Of a stretch of DNA of 64,000 bases, positions 25,550 to 33,783 are shown in pieces. Every line of letters starts with the position of its first letter. Positions within the stretch are counted from its first letter, which is position 1. The DNA lies in contig NZ_JAAAKZ010000002.1 of NCBI RefSeq assembly GCF_009905605.1, positions 558,001 through 622,000 on the forward strand, read 5' to 3'. The position numbers and the translations under genes were made by a program. This DNA comes from Runella sp. CRIBMP (lineage in GTDB: Bacteria > Bacteroidota > Bacteroidia > Cytophagales > Spirosomataceae). The notes under the pieces were generated by a model, which saw only the letters and a list, made by a program, of their open reading frames with translations, made no database searches and was not told the DNA's origin.

Positions 25550-26425
25550 ATGAAACCACAACTTGAAAAATTAAGCATCGAAGGTTCTTTGTCTTACTTG
25601 GCCCGTGGTTTCAACATGGCGTTTTTCGACGCACCATGGCATTATCATCCAGAATATGAACTTACTTATATTGTAAAAAGTCACGGACAGCGGTTTGTGG
25701 GTGATCATATTGGGCCATTTTACGAAGGTGATTTGGTCTTGTTGGGGTCAAACCTCCCCCATTTTTGGCGAAATGATGACGCCTTTTATCAATCCAACCC
25801 CGCGCTATGGGCCGAATCGGTAGTGATACAATTCCCGCAAAGTCTGGTTTATGATTTCATCGAAAAAGTGCCCGAATTCACTTCAATTCAGGAATTAATG
25901 AAACGGTCAGCGCGGGGTATTAAGTTTAGTAATGAATCTACCCAAAGAATAGAAAAAGACATTCTCCAATTGCCGTATTTGCCCGAAGGTGTCCGCTTTA
26001 TTTCATTTTTAGGCATTCTTTTAGCTTTGACTAAGGATAAATCTGCCGAGGCATTGGCCAGTTCCGCCTACCAAATCACACCCGACGACGCAGATACCGA
26101 GCGGATGAAACGTATCATTGAGTTTACTTTGAGGCATTTTCAGGAAGAAATTCGGCTGGAAATCGTGGCCGAAACGGCGCACATGACCGTTCCTGCATTT
26201 TGTCGGTATTTCAAAAAAAGGACGCAGAAAACGTATGTTGAATTTCTAAATAATTTTCGCCTCAGTCACGCCCGAAAGCTTCTCAGCAATTCTGATCTTA
26301 GTGTAGCGCAGGTTGGGTTGGAATGCGGCTTTCGCAATTTATCTAACTTTCATCAAATTTTTAAACGTCACACGGGCCTCTCTCCGCTCCAGTATAAAAC
26401 TGAACAAAAAAAACGAATCCGTTAA
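25550..26425 (+). CDS. AraC family transcriptional regulator with cupin-like sensor domain
   Basis: 291 residues. The N-terminal half is cupin-like with a His-rich strand (APWHYHPEYELTYI) and GDLVLLGSNLPHFW, probably a small-ligand sensor. The C-terminal half has two helix-turn-helix motifs: LEIVAETAHMTVPAFCRYFKK and LSVAQVGLECGFRNLSNFHQ, ending in the AraC signature FKRHTGLSPLQYK. It is likely to bind a sugar or related metabolite and activate its neighbour(s); the divergent PhyH gene is the obvious candidate. A possible pair of half-sites lies in the shared gap. Confidence 0.9.
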   Translation: MKPQLEKLSIEGSLSYLARGFNMAFFDAPWHYHPEYELTYIVKSHGQRFVGDHIGPFYEGDLVLLGSNLPHFWRNDDAFYQSNPALWAESVVIQFPQSLVYDFIEKVPEFTSIQELMKRSARGIKFSNESTQRIEKDILQLPYLPEGVRFISFLGILLALTKDKSAEALASSAYQITPDDADTERMKRIIEFTLRHFQEEIRLEIVAETAHMTVPAFCRYFKKRTQKTYVEFLNNFRLSHARKLLSNSDLSVAQVGLECGFRNLSNFHQIFKRHTGLSPLQYKTEQKKRIR

Positions 26426-26428
26426 AGG

Positions 26429-26489
26429 CAAATCAGCGTCAATTGCATTCTATTCAATGAAAAATTAGAACGCGATTGAAGCTGATTTG
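26429..26489. terminator. Long inverted repeat between araC-type gene and arsM
   Basis: CAAATCAGCGTCAAT (26429-26443) and ATTGAAGCTGATTTG (26475-26489) pair over 15 bases with one mismatch around a 31-nt loop. It sits between convergent genes; there is no clear T-tract, so terminator function is probable but not certain. Confidence 0.55.
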
Positions 26490-26526
26490 TATTATTAAGG
26501 TATTTTCAAAACCACTCTACCTTAGA

Positions 26527-27897
26527 CTAGCAGCAACCCGAATTGGGTGTGCAACAAGCCGAAACTTGCTCCAAGTCAGACAACTTGATTTTAGGCTTTT
26601 CAATGCTTTTTTTCATGATAACAGCCGAACTTGGACATAAACTACTGAACTGCTGTGATTGGGCAATTTCAGTGGGAACAGCCGCACGTTCTACGCGCTC
26701 ATAGCCTTGTTTTTCAAAATAACCATCCGCTGTGGTGGTGATAAGATACAATTCTTTCACTCCTTTTAGCCTCACTTGTTTGCTTAAATCATTCACCAAA
26801 CGGCCGGCAATTTTATAGTTGCGAAAGTCTTCCTGTACCGCAACTGAGCGCAGCAATCCGATAGTACCGTTGACTTCCACACCAGCCGAGCCTACCAATT
26901 TTTCGTTGACAAAAGCCAATAAAAAATCGGGCAATTTCACATTTAGGTCTTCAGTAGGTAATCCAACCGACTTCAGAAGCGCGACAACCGACTCATAATC
27001 AGCGGGCTGCGCCAGTCGAATTTCGATTTCGATAGCGTCTGACGATTTGGAACCGTCGGGTGCCGTGGAAATCGCAGTCAACAATGGTTTTTCGGCATAA
27101 ACCGTAATACTGTAAATTCCAGTACCACTTGTTCGGAAAGAAGCGATTTCTTCGGGCGACAAAAAGGTACTCAGAATTGAATCTGGCAGAAAAATCTCAC
27201 GGTCTTTTTGCAACGTGATGTTTGTAAAACCCGCTTGCTCAATCAAGCCAAGATAGGACTCCTTCTGTATGGCCCCCGATACGCAGCCCGCGTACATTTC
27301 GGCTGCCTGCTGCAAGCCCGCAGGCAGCTGACCTACCAATACAATATCCGAAATACTAAAATGTCCGTTGGGTTTTAAAACCCGGTAAATTTCGTTGAAC
27401 ACATTTACTTTATTGGGCACCAAATTTAGTACGCAATTGCTCACAATCACATCTGCAACCGAATCATTGACAGGCATTTGCTCAATATCTCCTTGACGAA
27501 ACTCCACGTTATTGAATCCCAATTTTTCGGCATTGGCACGGGCCTTGGTGAGCATAGCTTCCGTAAAATCAATCCCGATTACTTTGCCTTCTGGGCCCGT
27601 TTCGGCACGCGCTACAAAGGCATCATTGCCCGCTCCGCTGCCTAAGTCAATGACCGTATCACCAGGTTTGATTTGTGCAAATTTTGTGGGCAAACCGCAG
27701 CCTAATCCCAAGTCGGCATCGGCTACGTACCCACCCAGCTTAGAATAATCTTCGGCCATGATACCGATAAAATCTTCGTCGGTACCGCAGGTAGGGCCGC
27801 AACCGCAGCAAGAAGCAGCATTTTGGTCTTTGGATTGGTTAGCGACTTCCGTGTATTTTTCGCGGACAATTTCTTTGAGTGACTGTTCTGTGTTCAT
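26527..27897 (-). CDS. arsM: Arsenite methyltransferase fused to an ArsN2-type GNAT acetyltransferase
   Basis: About 456 residues from ATG 27897 (MNTEQSLKEIVREKYTEVA). Residues 1-270 are ArsM: a cysteine cluster SCCGCGPTCGT, SAM motif IDLGSGAGNDAFV, GIDFTEAML, NCVLNLVP and the catalytic Cys in MYAGCVSGAI. Residues about 285-430 form a GNAT domain (LRSVAVQEDFRNYKIAGRL, YLITTTADGYFEKQGYERV), like ArsN2. The tail ends in SACCTPNSGCC, a possible As(III)-binding Cys cluster. ArsM methylates As(III) to volatile or less bound forms; ArsN acetylates organoarsenicals. It is 50 bases after arsR with an operator-like palindrome in between. Confidence 0.9.
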   Translation of the reverse strand: MNTEQSLKEIVREKYTEVANQSKDQNAASCCGCGPTCGTDEDFIGIMAEDYSKLGGYVADADLGLGCGLPTKFAQIKPGDTVIDLGSGAGNDAFVARAETGPEGKVIGIDFTEAMLTKARANAEKLGFNNVEFRQGDIEQMPVNDSVADVIVSNCVLNLVPNKVNVFNEIYRVLKPNGHFSISDIVLVGQLPAGLQQAAEMYAGCVSGAIQKESYLGLIEQAGFTNITLQKDREIFLPDSILSTFLSPEEIASFRTSGTGIYSITVYAEKPLLTAISTAPDGSKSSDAIEIEIRLAQPADYESVVALLKSVGLPTEDLNVKLPDFLLAFVNEKLVGSAGVEVNGTIGLLRSVAVQEDFRNYKIAGRLVNDLSKQVRLKGVKELYLITTTADGYFEKQGYERVERAAVPTEIAQSQQFSSLCPSSAVIMKKSIEKPKIKLSDLEQVSACCTPNSGCC

Positions 27898-27913
27898 AAG
27901 TATTTGATTTTCT

Positions 27914-27929
27914 ATTGCAATATTACGAT
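27914..27929. promoter_or_regulatory. ArsR-type operator in the arsR-arsM gap
   Basis: ATTGCAATATTACGAT, a near-perfect palindrome that matches the copy upstream of arsR at 15 of 16 positions. It lies 17 bases before the arsM ATG, so arsM may have its own regulated promoter. Confidence 0.7.
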
Positions 27930-27947
27930 ATATAAGGGTAAAAAATT

Positions 27948-28274
27948 TTAACAGCAACCTACTTTTGAAAAAAGGGCAAATACGCCACCAAATGCTTCTT
28001 CGGCCTCTCCCCACACTTGTTCGTTGATACAGTAACAAACGCGCGGTGGGTCAATGCTTCCCTGAATGATACCAATGCGTTTGAGCTCTTTCAAATGCTG
28101 CGATACAGTGGCTTGTGAAAGGGGAAGCTCATCTACTAAGTCTCCACATACACAGGCCTTTCTTTGGGCTAACAGCCGCAAAATAGCAACCCGCGCGGGA
28201 TGCGCAAAGGCTTTGGCTAAATCGGCCATCCGGTTATCTGCCTCGCTGAATACTTCACTTTTGGAAAGTCCCAT
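27948..28274 (-). CDS. arsR: ArsR/SmtB family arsenic-responsive repressor
   Basis: 108 residues. Winged helix-turn-helix with [16 protein letters not shown], the As(III)-binding motif [12 protein letters not shown] in helix alpha-3, and the recognition helix [14 protein letters not shown]. The C-terminus ends in VGCC, which may supply more ligands. It should repress its own gene and arsM and release DNA on binding As(III). Two near-identical palindromes, one upstream of arsR and one between arsR and arsM, are the expected operators. No arsenate reductase or arsenite efflux gene is present in the window. Confidence 0.93.
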   Translation of the reverse strand: MGLSKSEVFSEADNRMADLAKAFAHPARVAILRLLAQRKACVCGDLVDELPLSQATVSQHLKELKRIGIIQGSIDPPRVCYCINEQVWGEAEEAFGGVFALFSKVGCC

Positions 28275-28295
28275 AATAGTTGCTACATGTTTTAT

Positions 28296-28311
28296 ATCGC
28301 AATATTACGAT
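28296..28311. promoter_or_regulatory. ArsR-type operator upstream of arsR
   Basis: ATCGCAATATTACGAT is a palindrome with one imperfect pair (C/A), 22 bases before the arsR ATG. The same element recurs before arsM at 27914-27929. Confidence 0.75.
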
Positions 28312-28461
28312 GATATATTTTATAAAACAAGATTAAGCTCATTTTTCACTCATCTTCAAGGAGTTAAGTCAAGAATTGAAAACAAATAAAAATTGGAGAA
28401 CTTGGTATTAATTGGAGATTTATATCAACAAAATTGGTTTTTGCCAAATTTTTTACTTTAC

Positions 28462-28477
28462 TTGGCATAGTCTTTGT
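28462..28477 (+). promoter_or_regulatory. Possible sigma-54-like or shifted -7 promoter element
   Basis: TTGGCATAGTCTTTGT has the GG-N10-G(C/T) geometry of a sigma-54 -24/-12 element, although -12 is GT. The same bases could be read as a -7 element with one extra base (TAgtcTTTG). The start codon follows 33 bases later. Confidence 0.3.
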
Positions 28478-28509
28478 ATTAAACAGAGTCAACCCGTTCC
28501 TCAGAACTT

Positions 28510-29001
28510 ATGATAAAAAAAATAATTTTATTACTGGTGTTCTCCAGTTTTGGCCAAACTATTGTTGCCCAAACGGCCAAAAAGGACACCACGCAAAAAG
28601 CTTCGATGTCGGCTGATTTGCTTAGTTTTGCCAAAAAGCACTTGTCATTGCGCTACCGCTCAGGAGGTACTTCCAAAAAAGGTTTTGATTGTTCAGGATT
28701 TGTCCGCTATTGTTTTTCTCAATTCGGTTTTACTTTGCCGCATTCTAGCGCCGCCCAGATTTCTCACGGCACCGAGGTAGGCATTGACCAAGCCAAAGCA
28801 GGAGATTTAATTTTTTTCAAAGGCCATAATTCAAGCAGCCAACGCGTAGGACACGTCGGCATGATTGTGGAAGTGGGCACCAACTACGTCAAATTCATTC
28901 ATTCGGCCTGGAAAGGCGGCGTACGCTACGATTTTCTGAATGCCGATTATTATCGCAAACGTTACGTGGGTATCCGTCGCATCATCAACGAATCCAATTA
29001 A
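28510..29001 (+). CDS. Exported NlpC/P60 (C40) cell-wall peptidase
   Basis: 163 residues with a signal peptide (MIKKIILLLVFSSFGQTIVAQ). The catalytic triad is visible: Cys in GFDCSGFVRYCF, His in RVGHVGMIVE and a second His in VKFIHSAWKGG. These enzymes cut the gamma-D-Glu-diaminopimelate bond in peptidoglycan stem peptides. It is a short form with only the catalytic domain and no SH3 or LysM binding module. Single gene; two promoter readings are possible upstream. Confidence 0.93.
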   Translation: MIKKIILLLVFSSFGQTIVAQTAKKDTTQKASMSADLLSFAKKHLSLRYRSGGTSKKGFDCSGFVRYCFSQFGFTLPHSSAAQISHGTEVGIDQAKAGDLIFFKGHNSSSQRVGHVGMIVEVGTNYVKFIHSAWKGGVRYDFLNADYYRKRYVGIRRIINESN

Positions 29002-29111
29002 ATCAAGAAGCAAGAAATCAGTCCAGAGCTCCGCACCTATTTTAAAGAATAGCCACGTAGTAATCCAACTCTAACTTTCAACTTCTTAATAATCAACGTT
29101 AAAACCAACTA

Positions 29112-30257
29112 CTAGGCGGGAAATACCTTCACTAATCGCTCCACGGCTCGCTCCAGCGTTTCTTCTTTTTTAGCAAAACAAAAGCGCACAACGCCGTTGT
29201 CAGTCGCTTCTTGATAAAAAGCCGATACCGGAATACAAGCCACTTTGTGCTCTTTGGTCAGCCAAATGGAAAAATCTTTGTCTGATTTTTCGGACAGATG
29301 ATCAAAATAATAAAGCTGAAAATAACTGCCGTAGCTTGGCAAGGGTTTAAAACGGGTTTGTTCCATGAGTTTGGCAAAATAATTGCGCTTGCCCTCATAA
29401 AAACCCGCAATGCTTCGGTATTCGGCCGAATCTTTTAGGTGCTCCGCCAATCCTACCTGCGCGGGCGTAAAACATGAAAAACAATTGAATTGGTGGATTT
29501 TACGAAATTCTACGGTAAAAGCGGGCGGCGCTACACAATAACCCATTTTCCAACCCGTGCAATGGTACGCTTTCCCAAACGAAAAACACACAAATGCGCG
29601 TTGGCGTAAATCTTCGTAGCGCAACATACTCCGATGCGGCTCGCCGTCATAAATCAAGTGCTCGTAGACTTCATCCGACATAATCAGCAAATCGTATTCT
29701 TGAACAATCTGACGTAATTGCGCTATATCATCGTCGCGTAGAATACTCCCCGTAGGATTATGGGGCGTATTGAGCGCAATCATACGTGTGCGGGGCGTGA
29801 TGCGCGCCCGCACTTCGTCCCAATTGATACGGTAAGTCGGAAAATCGAGGGAAATTCGAACGGCAACGGCTCCGTTTACTTCAATATTTGGGATATAACT
29901 ATCGTAAGCGGGTTCAAACACTATGACCTCATCACCAGGGCGTAATACGGCCGTAAAGGCGGTATAAATCGCATAAGTACCGCCAGGGGTGATGGTAATT
30001 TCGGTGTCGGGATTAACCGAAACTCCGTGCAAATCATGGATTTTGGCGGCGATACTTTCCCGCAGCGGCATCCAGCCCGCCATGGGCGAATACTGGTTGA
30101 ACCCTTTCTGCATGGCCTCACTTGTGAGGCGTACGAGTGCTTCGGGCATGTCAAAATCAGGAAAACCCTGCGAAAGATTGATGGCTTTATGCTCAGTGGC
30201 CAACGCCGACATGACCGTAAAAATCGTCGTACCGACGTTGGGAAGTTTTGACTCCAT
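29112..30257 (-). CDS. Methionine aminotransferase (PLP-dependent class I/II)
   Basis: 381 residues. Fold-type I aminotransferase with INLSQGFPDFDMPE, the PLP ring-stacking and phosphate region TPGGTYAIYTAF, NTPHNPTGS, the Asp/Tyr pair in MSDEVYEHLIY, and the PLP lysine in SFGKAYHCTGWKMGY. It is most like YbdL/kynurenine-aminotransferase-type enzymes that transaminate methionine with 2-oxo acids in methionine salvage. It starts at ATG 30257; the upstream in-frame stretch has no other start codon. A tandem 15-base repeat sits just before the start. Confidence 0.9.
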   Translation of the reverse strand: MESKLPNVGTTIFTVMSALATEHKAINLSQGFPDFDMPEALVRLTSEAMQKGFNQYSPMAGWMPLRESIAAKIHDLHGVSVNPDTEITITPGGTYAIYTAFTAVLRPGDEVIVFEPAYDSYIPNIEVNGAVAVRISLDFPTYRINWDEVRARITPRTRMIALNTPHNPTGSILRDDDIAQLRQIVQEYDLLIMSDEVYEHLIYDGEPHRSMLRYEDLRQRAFVCFSFGKAYHCTGWKMGYCVAPPAFTVEFRKIHQFNCFSCFTPAQVGLAEHLKDSAEYRSIAGFYEGKRNYFAKLMEQTRFKPLPSYGSYFQLYYFDHLSEKSDKDFSIWLTKEHKVACIPVSAFYQEATDNGVVRFCFAKKEETLERAVERLVKVFPA

Positions 30258-30260
30258 TTC

Positions 30261-30287
30261 TAGACCTTCTGTTTTTAGACCTTCTGT
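30261..30287. repeat. Tandem repeat before the methionine aminotransferase start
   Basis: TAGACCTTCTGT occurs at 30261-30272 and 30276-30287 (period 15). On the minus strand it reads ACAGAAGGTCTA twice, so an AAGG Shine-Dalgarno-like core is duplicated right before the ATG at 30257. Confidence 0.6.
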
Positions 30288-30427
30288 GTAGTGTTAGGTA
30301 ATTTCGTGTAAAAATATTGTATTCATTTTTAAAAATCGCCCATTTTTGCATTTCTATTGCTTTATTTGTTAATCGTATTGCCTTTATTAGCAACATTTTC
30401 ATTTTTCGCTCATTTATTCATTCAACG

Positions 30428-31255
30428 ATGGAATCATTATTTACGGCTGAAGCACTCATCAGTTTATTAACCCTGACGTTTTTAGAAATCGTTTTAGGCA
30501 TCGACAACATTATCTTTATTTCCATTGCGGCCAACAAACTTTCCCGCAAAGACCAACCCAAAGCCCGCAACATAGGTTTGCTTCTGGCCATGATTTTTCG
30601 GGTGAGTTTACTTTTTGGAATTTCGTTTATTATTTCACTTTCTCAACCTTTTACCCACGTAGACGCGGGGTGGTTTAAGGCGGCTTTTTCGGGGCAGAGT
30701 GTTATTTTGGTCATTGGAGGACTCTTCCTGCTTTATAAAAGTACGTCAGAGATTCACCACAAACTAGAAGGAATCAATGAGGAAGTACAAAAGCCAAAAG
30801 GAAGTGCCAGCAACAAACTTACCAGCGTAGTATTACAAATCGCTCTCATCAACGTTGTGTTTTCGATTGACTCTATTTTGACGGCCATCGGTCTCACCAA
30901 CAACATTCCCGTTATGATTGTGGCCGTGGTCCTATCGGTCATTATCATGATGCTTTTCTCAGGCCCCGTCGGCGACTTTGTCAACCGTCACCCATCCGTT
31001 CAAATGCTCGGACTGGCTTTTTTGATTGCCATCGGATTTATGCTCATTGCCGAGGGCGCTCACTTGGCCGAAGTGTCCATTTTTGACTCAGAAGTGGGTT
31101 CTGTCCCTAAAGGCTACCTATATTTTGCCATTGCATTCTCTCTTTTGGTCGAAGTACTCAACATCAATATGCGTAAAAACTCACAGCCCGTCAAATTGCA
31201 CGATTATAAGTCGCAAGCCGAGCGCGAAGGTATATTGGGTAAACAGGAGGAATAG
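30428..31255 (+). CDS. TerC family integral membrane protein
   Basis: About 275 residues from ATG 30428 (MESLFTAEALISLLTL); an earlier in-frame ATG at 30317 would add 37 hydrophobic but unconserved residues. TerC motifs are visible in TFLEIVLGIDNIIF and the repeated NVVFSIDSILTAIGLT, with seven or so membrane segments and conserved acidic residues inside them (Glu and Asp) that bind metal. TerC/Alx-type proteins are linked to Mn(II) export, tellurite resistance and loading of metals into exported proteins. Monocistronic with a strong terminator. Confidence 0.9.
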   Translation: MESLFTAEALISLLTLTFLEIVLGIDNIIFISIAANKLSRKDQPKARNIGLLLAMIFRVSLLFGISFIISLSQPFTHVDAGWFKAAFSGQSVILVIGGLFLLYKSTSEIHHKLEGINEEVQKPKGSASNKLTSVVLQIALINVVFSIDSILTAIGLTNNIPVMIVAVVLSVIIMMLFSGPVGDFVNRHPSVQMLGLAFLIAIGFMLIAEGAHLAEVSIFDSEVGSVPKGYLYFAIAFSLLVEVLNINMRKNSQPVKLHDYKSQAEREGILGKQEE

Positions 31256-31278
31256 TTCAAGCCATTTTCCTGCAATTC

Positions 31279-31320
31279 AATCAAAGAAGGCGAATCCTCG
31301 GATTCGCCTTCTTTGATTTT
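31279..31320. terminator. Perfect 19-bp bidirectional terminator
   Basis: AATCAAAGAAGGCGAATCC and its exact reverse complement (31300-31318) flank a 2-nt loop, followed by TTTT. It separates the convergent TerC and TonB receptor genes. Confidence 0.9.
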
Positions 31321-31347
31321 TTATATCTCCCAGCAGATTACAATTTT

Positions 31348-33777
31348 TCAAAAATTAATCCGATAAAAGAATACGGGTAAAAAGCCCAGTTGGTACTCCT
31401 GCTTTACGTAAGGAGCCTGCGGCACATAGCTCAGACTCAGCAAATTCTGAATCCCCAGCACGTTGACCAAATCAACGGCGATGGTATGGGTAAGGCGGTT
31501 ACGGTTTATTTTATATTCCGTCTTGATGTCGAAGCGATTGTAAGGACTGAATTGCAGCGAATTGCGGGTAGCGTCGGCATAAATCACTTCCTGACTTTGA
31601 CGTGACGCAGTAATATCTGCCGGACCGTACCAACGCCCGCCAGTGGCGGTATACTTGGCACCGATGTTCAGCGATTTACGTTTTTTGAAGGTAAATTCTT
31701 TAGAAAACAACGCATTGAAAGCGTATTTTCCGTTGAAATCGGTATTGCGCCAAACGCCGTCTGACCCTTGATATTTAGCGTCAAAAACAGAAGCCGTCAC
31801 CAGAAAATAGTAGTTATTGCTAAAAAACTTCTCCAGAGTCAGCTCTACGCCGTAGTTGCGACCTTTGCCTGCGTTTTGAAGAGGATTTGGAAAAAACCTC
31901 GAAAATCCCGCGCCACTGTTTAGGATAGAAAATGACGATTTCTGAATTTCTACGGGAACATCATACAAACGCTGATAATAGACTTCAGCCAACAATCGCA
32001 GGTTTTCTGCCAACATTTTACTGTATCCTGCCACAAAATGCCAGCTTTTCATCAAACCCACGTTTTTGGCGGGGAAAGCATTGGCCGTACCAGTATTTGC
32101 AGGATTGTAAAAGTACAAATAGGTTGGCAATCCTTGACTGTGAAGGCCCGTTGCAAACGTAATCTTCTGACGATTAGGCAATTCCCACGAAAGTCCCGCC
32201 CGTGGTTCAATCGGAGAATAACTGTTTTTATTGATCGAACTGTAAAAACTGCTCAATCCGACGTTCAGCGCAACATTTTGGGTCAGGTAATGTTTGAACT
32301 GAATGTAAGGTTGCAACTGAATAAAACCTTCAGCATCCGCATTCCAACGTCGGCGCCAAGGTGTCAGCTGATTGGTTGTTTCATTCAAGTTTCGAACATC
32401 ATCAAAAGCCGTAAAACGTATCATATCAGCATTAACTCCCACTTTCAGCGTGCTCTTCGCCCCCCATTTCTTGTTCAGGGCTGTGGCCAACGAATACTTG
32501 GTATCCGAAAATTTATAATCAAGAATCGGTCGCAGCGAATCAATAACGTATTTTTGGTTCTGCACCAGTGGGTTGCCCACGGCATCTTTTCGGAGGAATA
32601 AAAAATCGTGATTGGCGTCCTGAATATTGTTGGAAACCGCCAGCGTTGCTTTAAAAAACGTGCTTTTATTGAGCGGTTGGTTATACGTAATTCCACCCAG
32701 CGCCATCTTGGACGTAAAATACTGGTCGCGGTCGTTCTGACCAAAAATATTACGGTCGCTTACTTCCTGTTCGCTCACCAAAATATCAACGGTACTCGTG
32801 CCGCCAATCCCCCACAATGCCACATTCCCACCGTTTTTGATCGGAAAATTGAATCGTGCAAAACCGTCAGCATAGGATGGCACGGCCTGCGTACCAATGT
32901 CGATACCCGCTTTGTTGAATAGCCAAAGGTTGGCGTAGCGCCCCGTGACCAAATACGAAGCTTTGGACTTTTTGGAAAGCGGCCCTTCGGCGGTGGCTTC
33001 GGTGCCCAAAAAGCCAAACTGAGCACCAAATTCGTGTTTTTCATTGTTTCCGTTTCGTAATTTCAGGTCAAAAACCCCCGCAGTGGTGTTGCCAAATTCA
33101 GCAGGGAAAGCGCCCGTAAAAAAGTCAGAGTTGGCCAAGTATTTATTGTTGATAATGCTCACTGGCCCACCCGACGTACCCGAAATGGCAAAGTGGTTGG
33201 GATTGGGAATACTGACGCCTTCGAGTCGCCACAGCACGCCTGAGGGTGAGTTTCCGCGAATCACAATGTCGTTGCGCGAATCATCGGCTCCCTGCACCCC
33301 CGCAAAATTGGATGCCATCCGCGCAGGTTCTCCCCTGCTGCCTGCGTAGCGCTCTGTTTCCTCCACCGAAAACTGACGCGCACTGACCATTGCCATTTCG
33401 TTGGCCGCTTCGCCGCTCCGTTTGACTCTCACCACCACGGTATTGAGTTCAGTAATTGACTCCTCCATTTCCAGATTAAGCACCGTTTCGCGGCCCGCTT
33501 CCACCACGATGTTATTAAGCAAAATTTCTTTGTATCCAACCAGCGTGAAGCGCAGCGTTTGCCGCCCAACGGCCACATTGACCACCCGAAAAGTACCATC
33601 TAAATCGGTAACAGTTCCCACAGGTTGCGCGGCGTTGTTCATCAAAAGTGCCGTAACACCTACCAATGGAAACTTTGATTCTTTATCCACAATTTTACCA
33701 CGAATGGTTTGGGTAGGCTGGGCAAAACCAACAAGTGAAATGATTGAGCAGGTAAAGAGTAAAAGAAGATTTTTCAT
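31348..33777 (-). CDS. TonB-dependent receptor with carboxypeptidase-regulatory-like N-terminal domain
   Basis: 809 residues. Signal peptide MKNLLLLFTCSIISLVGFAQ; residues 25-105 form a CarboxypepD_reg-like domain (TIRGKIVDKESKFPLVGVTALL, GTFRVVNVAVGRQ); then a plug with DIVIRGNSPSGVLWRLEGVSI and NSDFFTGAFPAEFGNTTAGVFDL; and a 22-strand-type barrel ending in an aromatic C-terminus (FFYRINF). Outer membrane transporter for an unknown substrate; no SusD partner is adjacent, so it is not a polysaccharide utilisation SusC. The gene upstream stops 6 bases before it and is probably in the same operon. Confidence 0.9.
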   Translation of the reverse strand: MKNLLLLFTCSIISLVGFAQPTQTIRGKIVDKESKFPLVGVTALLMNNAAQPVGTVTDLDGTFRVVNVAVGRQTLRFTLVGYKEILLNNIVVEAGRETVLNLEMEESITELNTVVVRVKRSGEAANEMAMVSARQFSVEETERYAGSRGEPARMASNFAGVQGADDSRNDIVIRGNSPSGVLWRLEGVSIPNPNHFAISGTSGGPVSIINNKYLANSDFFTGAFPAEFGNTTAGVFDLKLRNGNNEKHEFGAQFGFLGTEATAEGPLSKKSKASYLVTGRYANLWLFNKAGIDIGTQAVPSYADGFARFNFPIKNGGNVALWGIGGTSTVDILVSEQEVSDRNIFGQNDRDQYFTSKMALGGITYNQPLNKSTFFKATLAVSNNIQDANHDFLFLRKDAVGNPLVQNQKYVIDSLRPILDYKFSDTKYSLATALNKKWGAKSTLKVGVNADMIRFTAFDDVRNLNETTNQLTPWRRRWNADAEGFIQLQPYIQFKHYLTQNVALNVGLSSFYSSINKNSYSPIEPRAGLSWELPNRQKITFATGLHSQGLPTYLYFYNPANTGTANAFPAKNVGLMKSWHFVAGYSKMLAENLRLLAEVYYQRLYDVPVEIQKSSFSILNSGAGFSRFFPNPLQNAGKGRNYGVELTLEKFFSNNYYFLVTASVFDAKYQGSDGVWRNTDFNGKYAFNALFSKEFTFKKRKSLNIGAKYTATGGRWYGPADITASRQSQEVIYADATRNSLQFSPYNRFDIKTEYKINRNRLTHTIAVDLVNVLGIQNLLSLSYVPQAPYVKQEYQLGFLPVFFYRINF

Positions 33778-33783
33778 ATTTGA

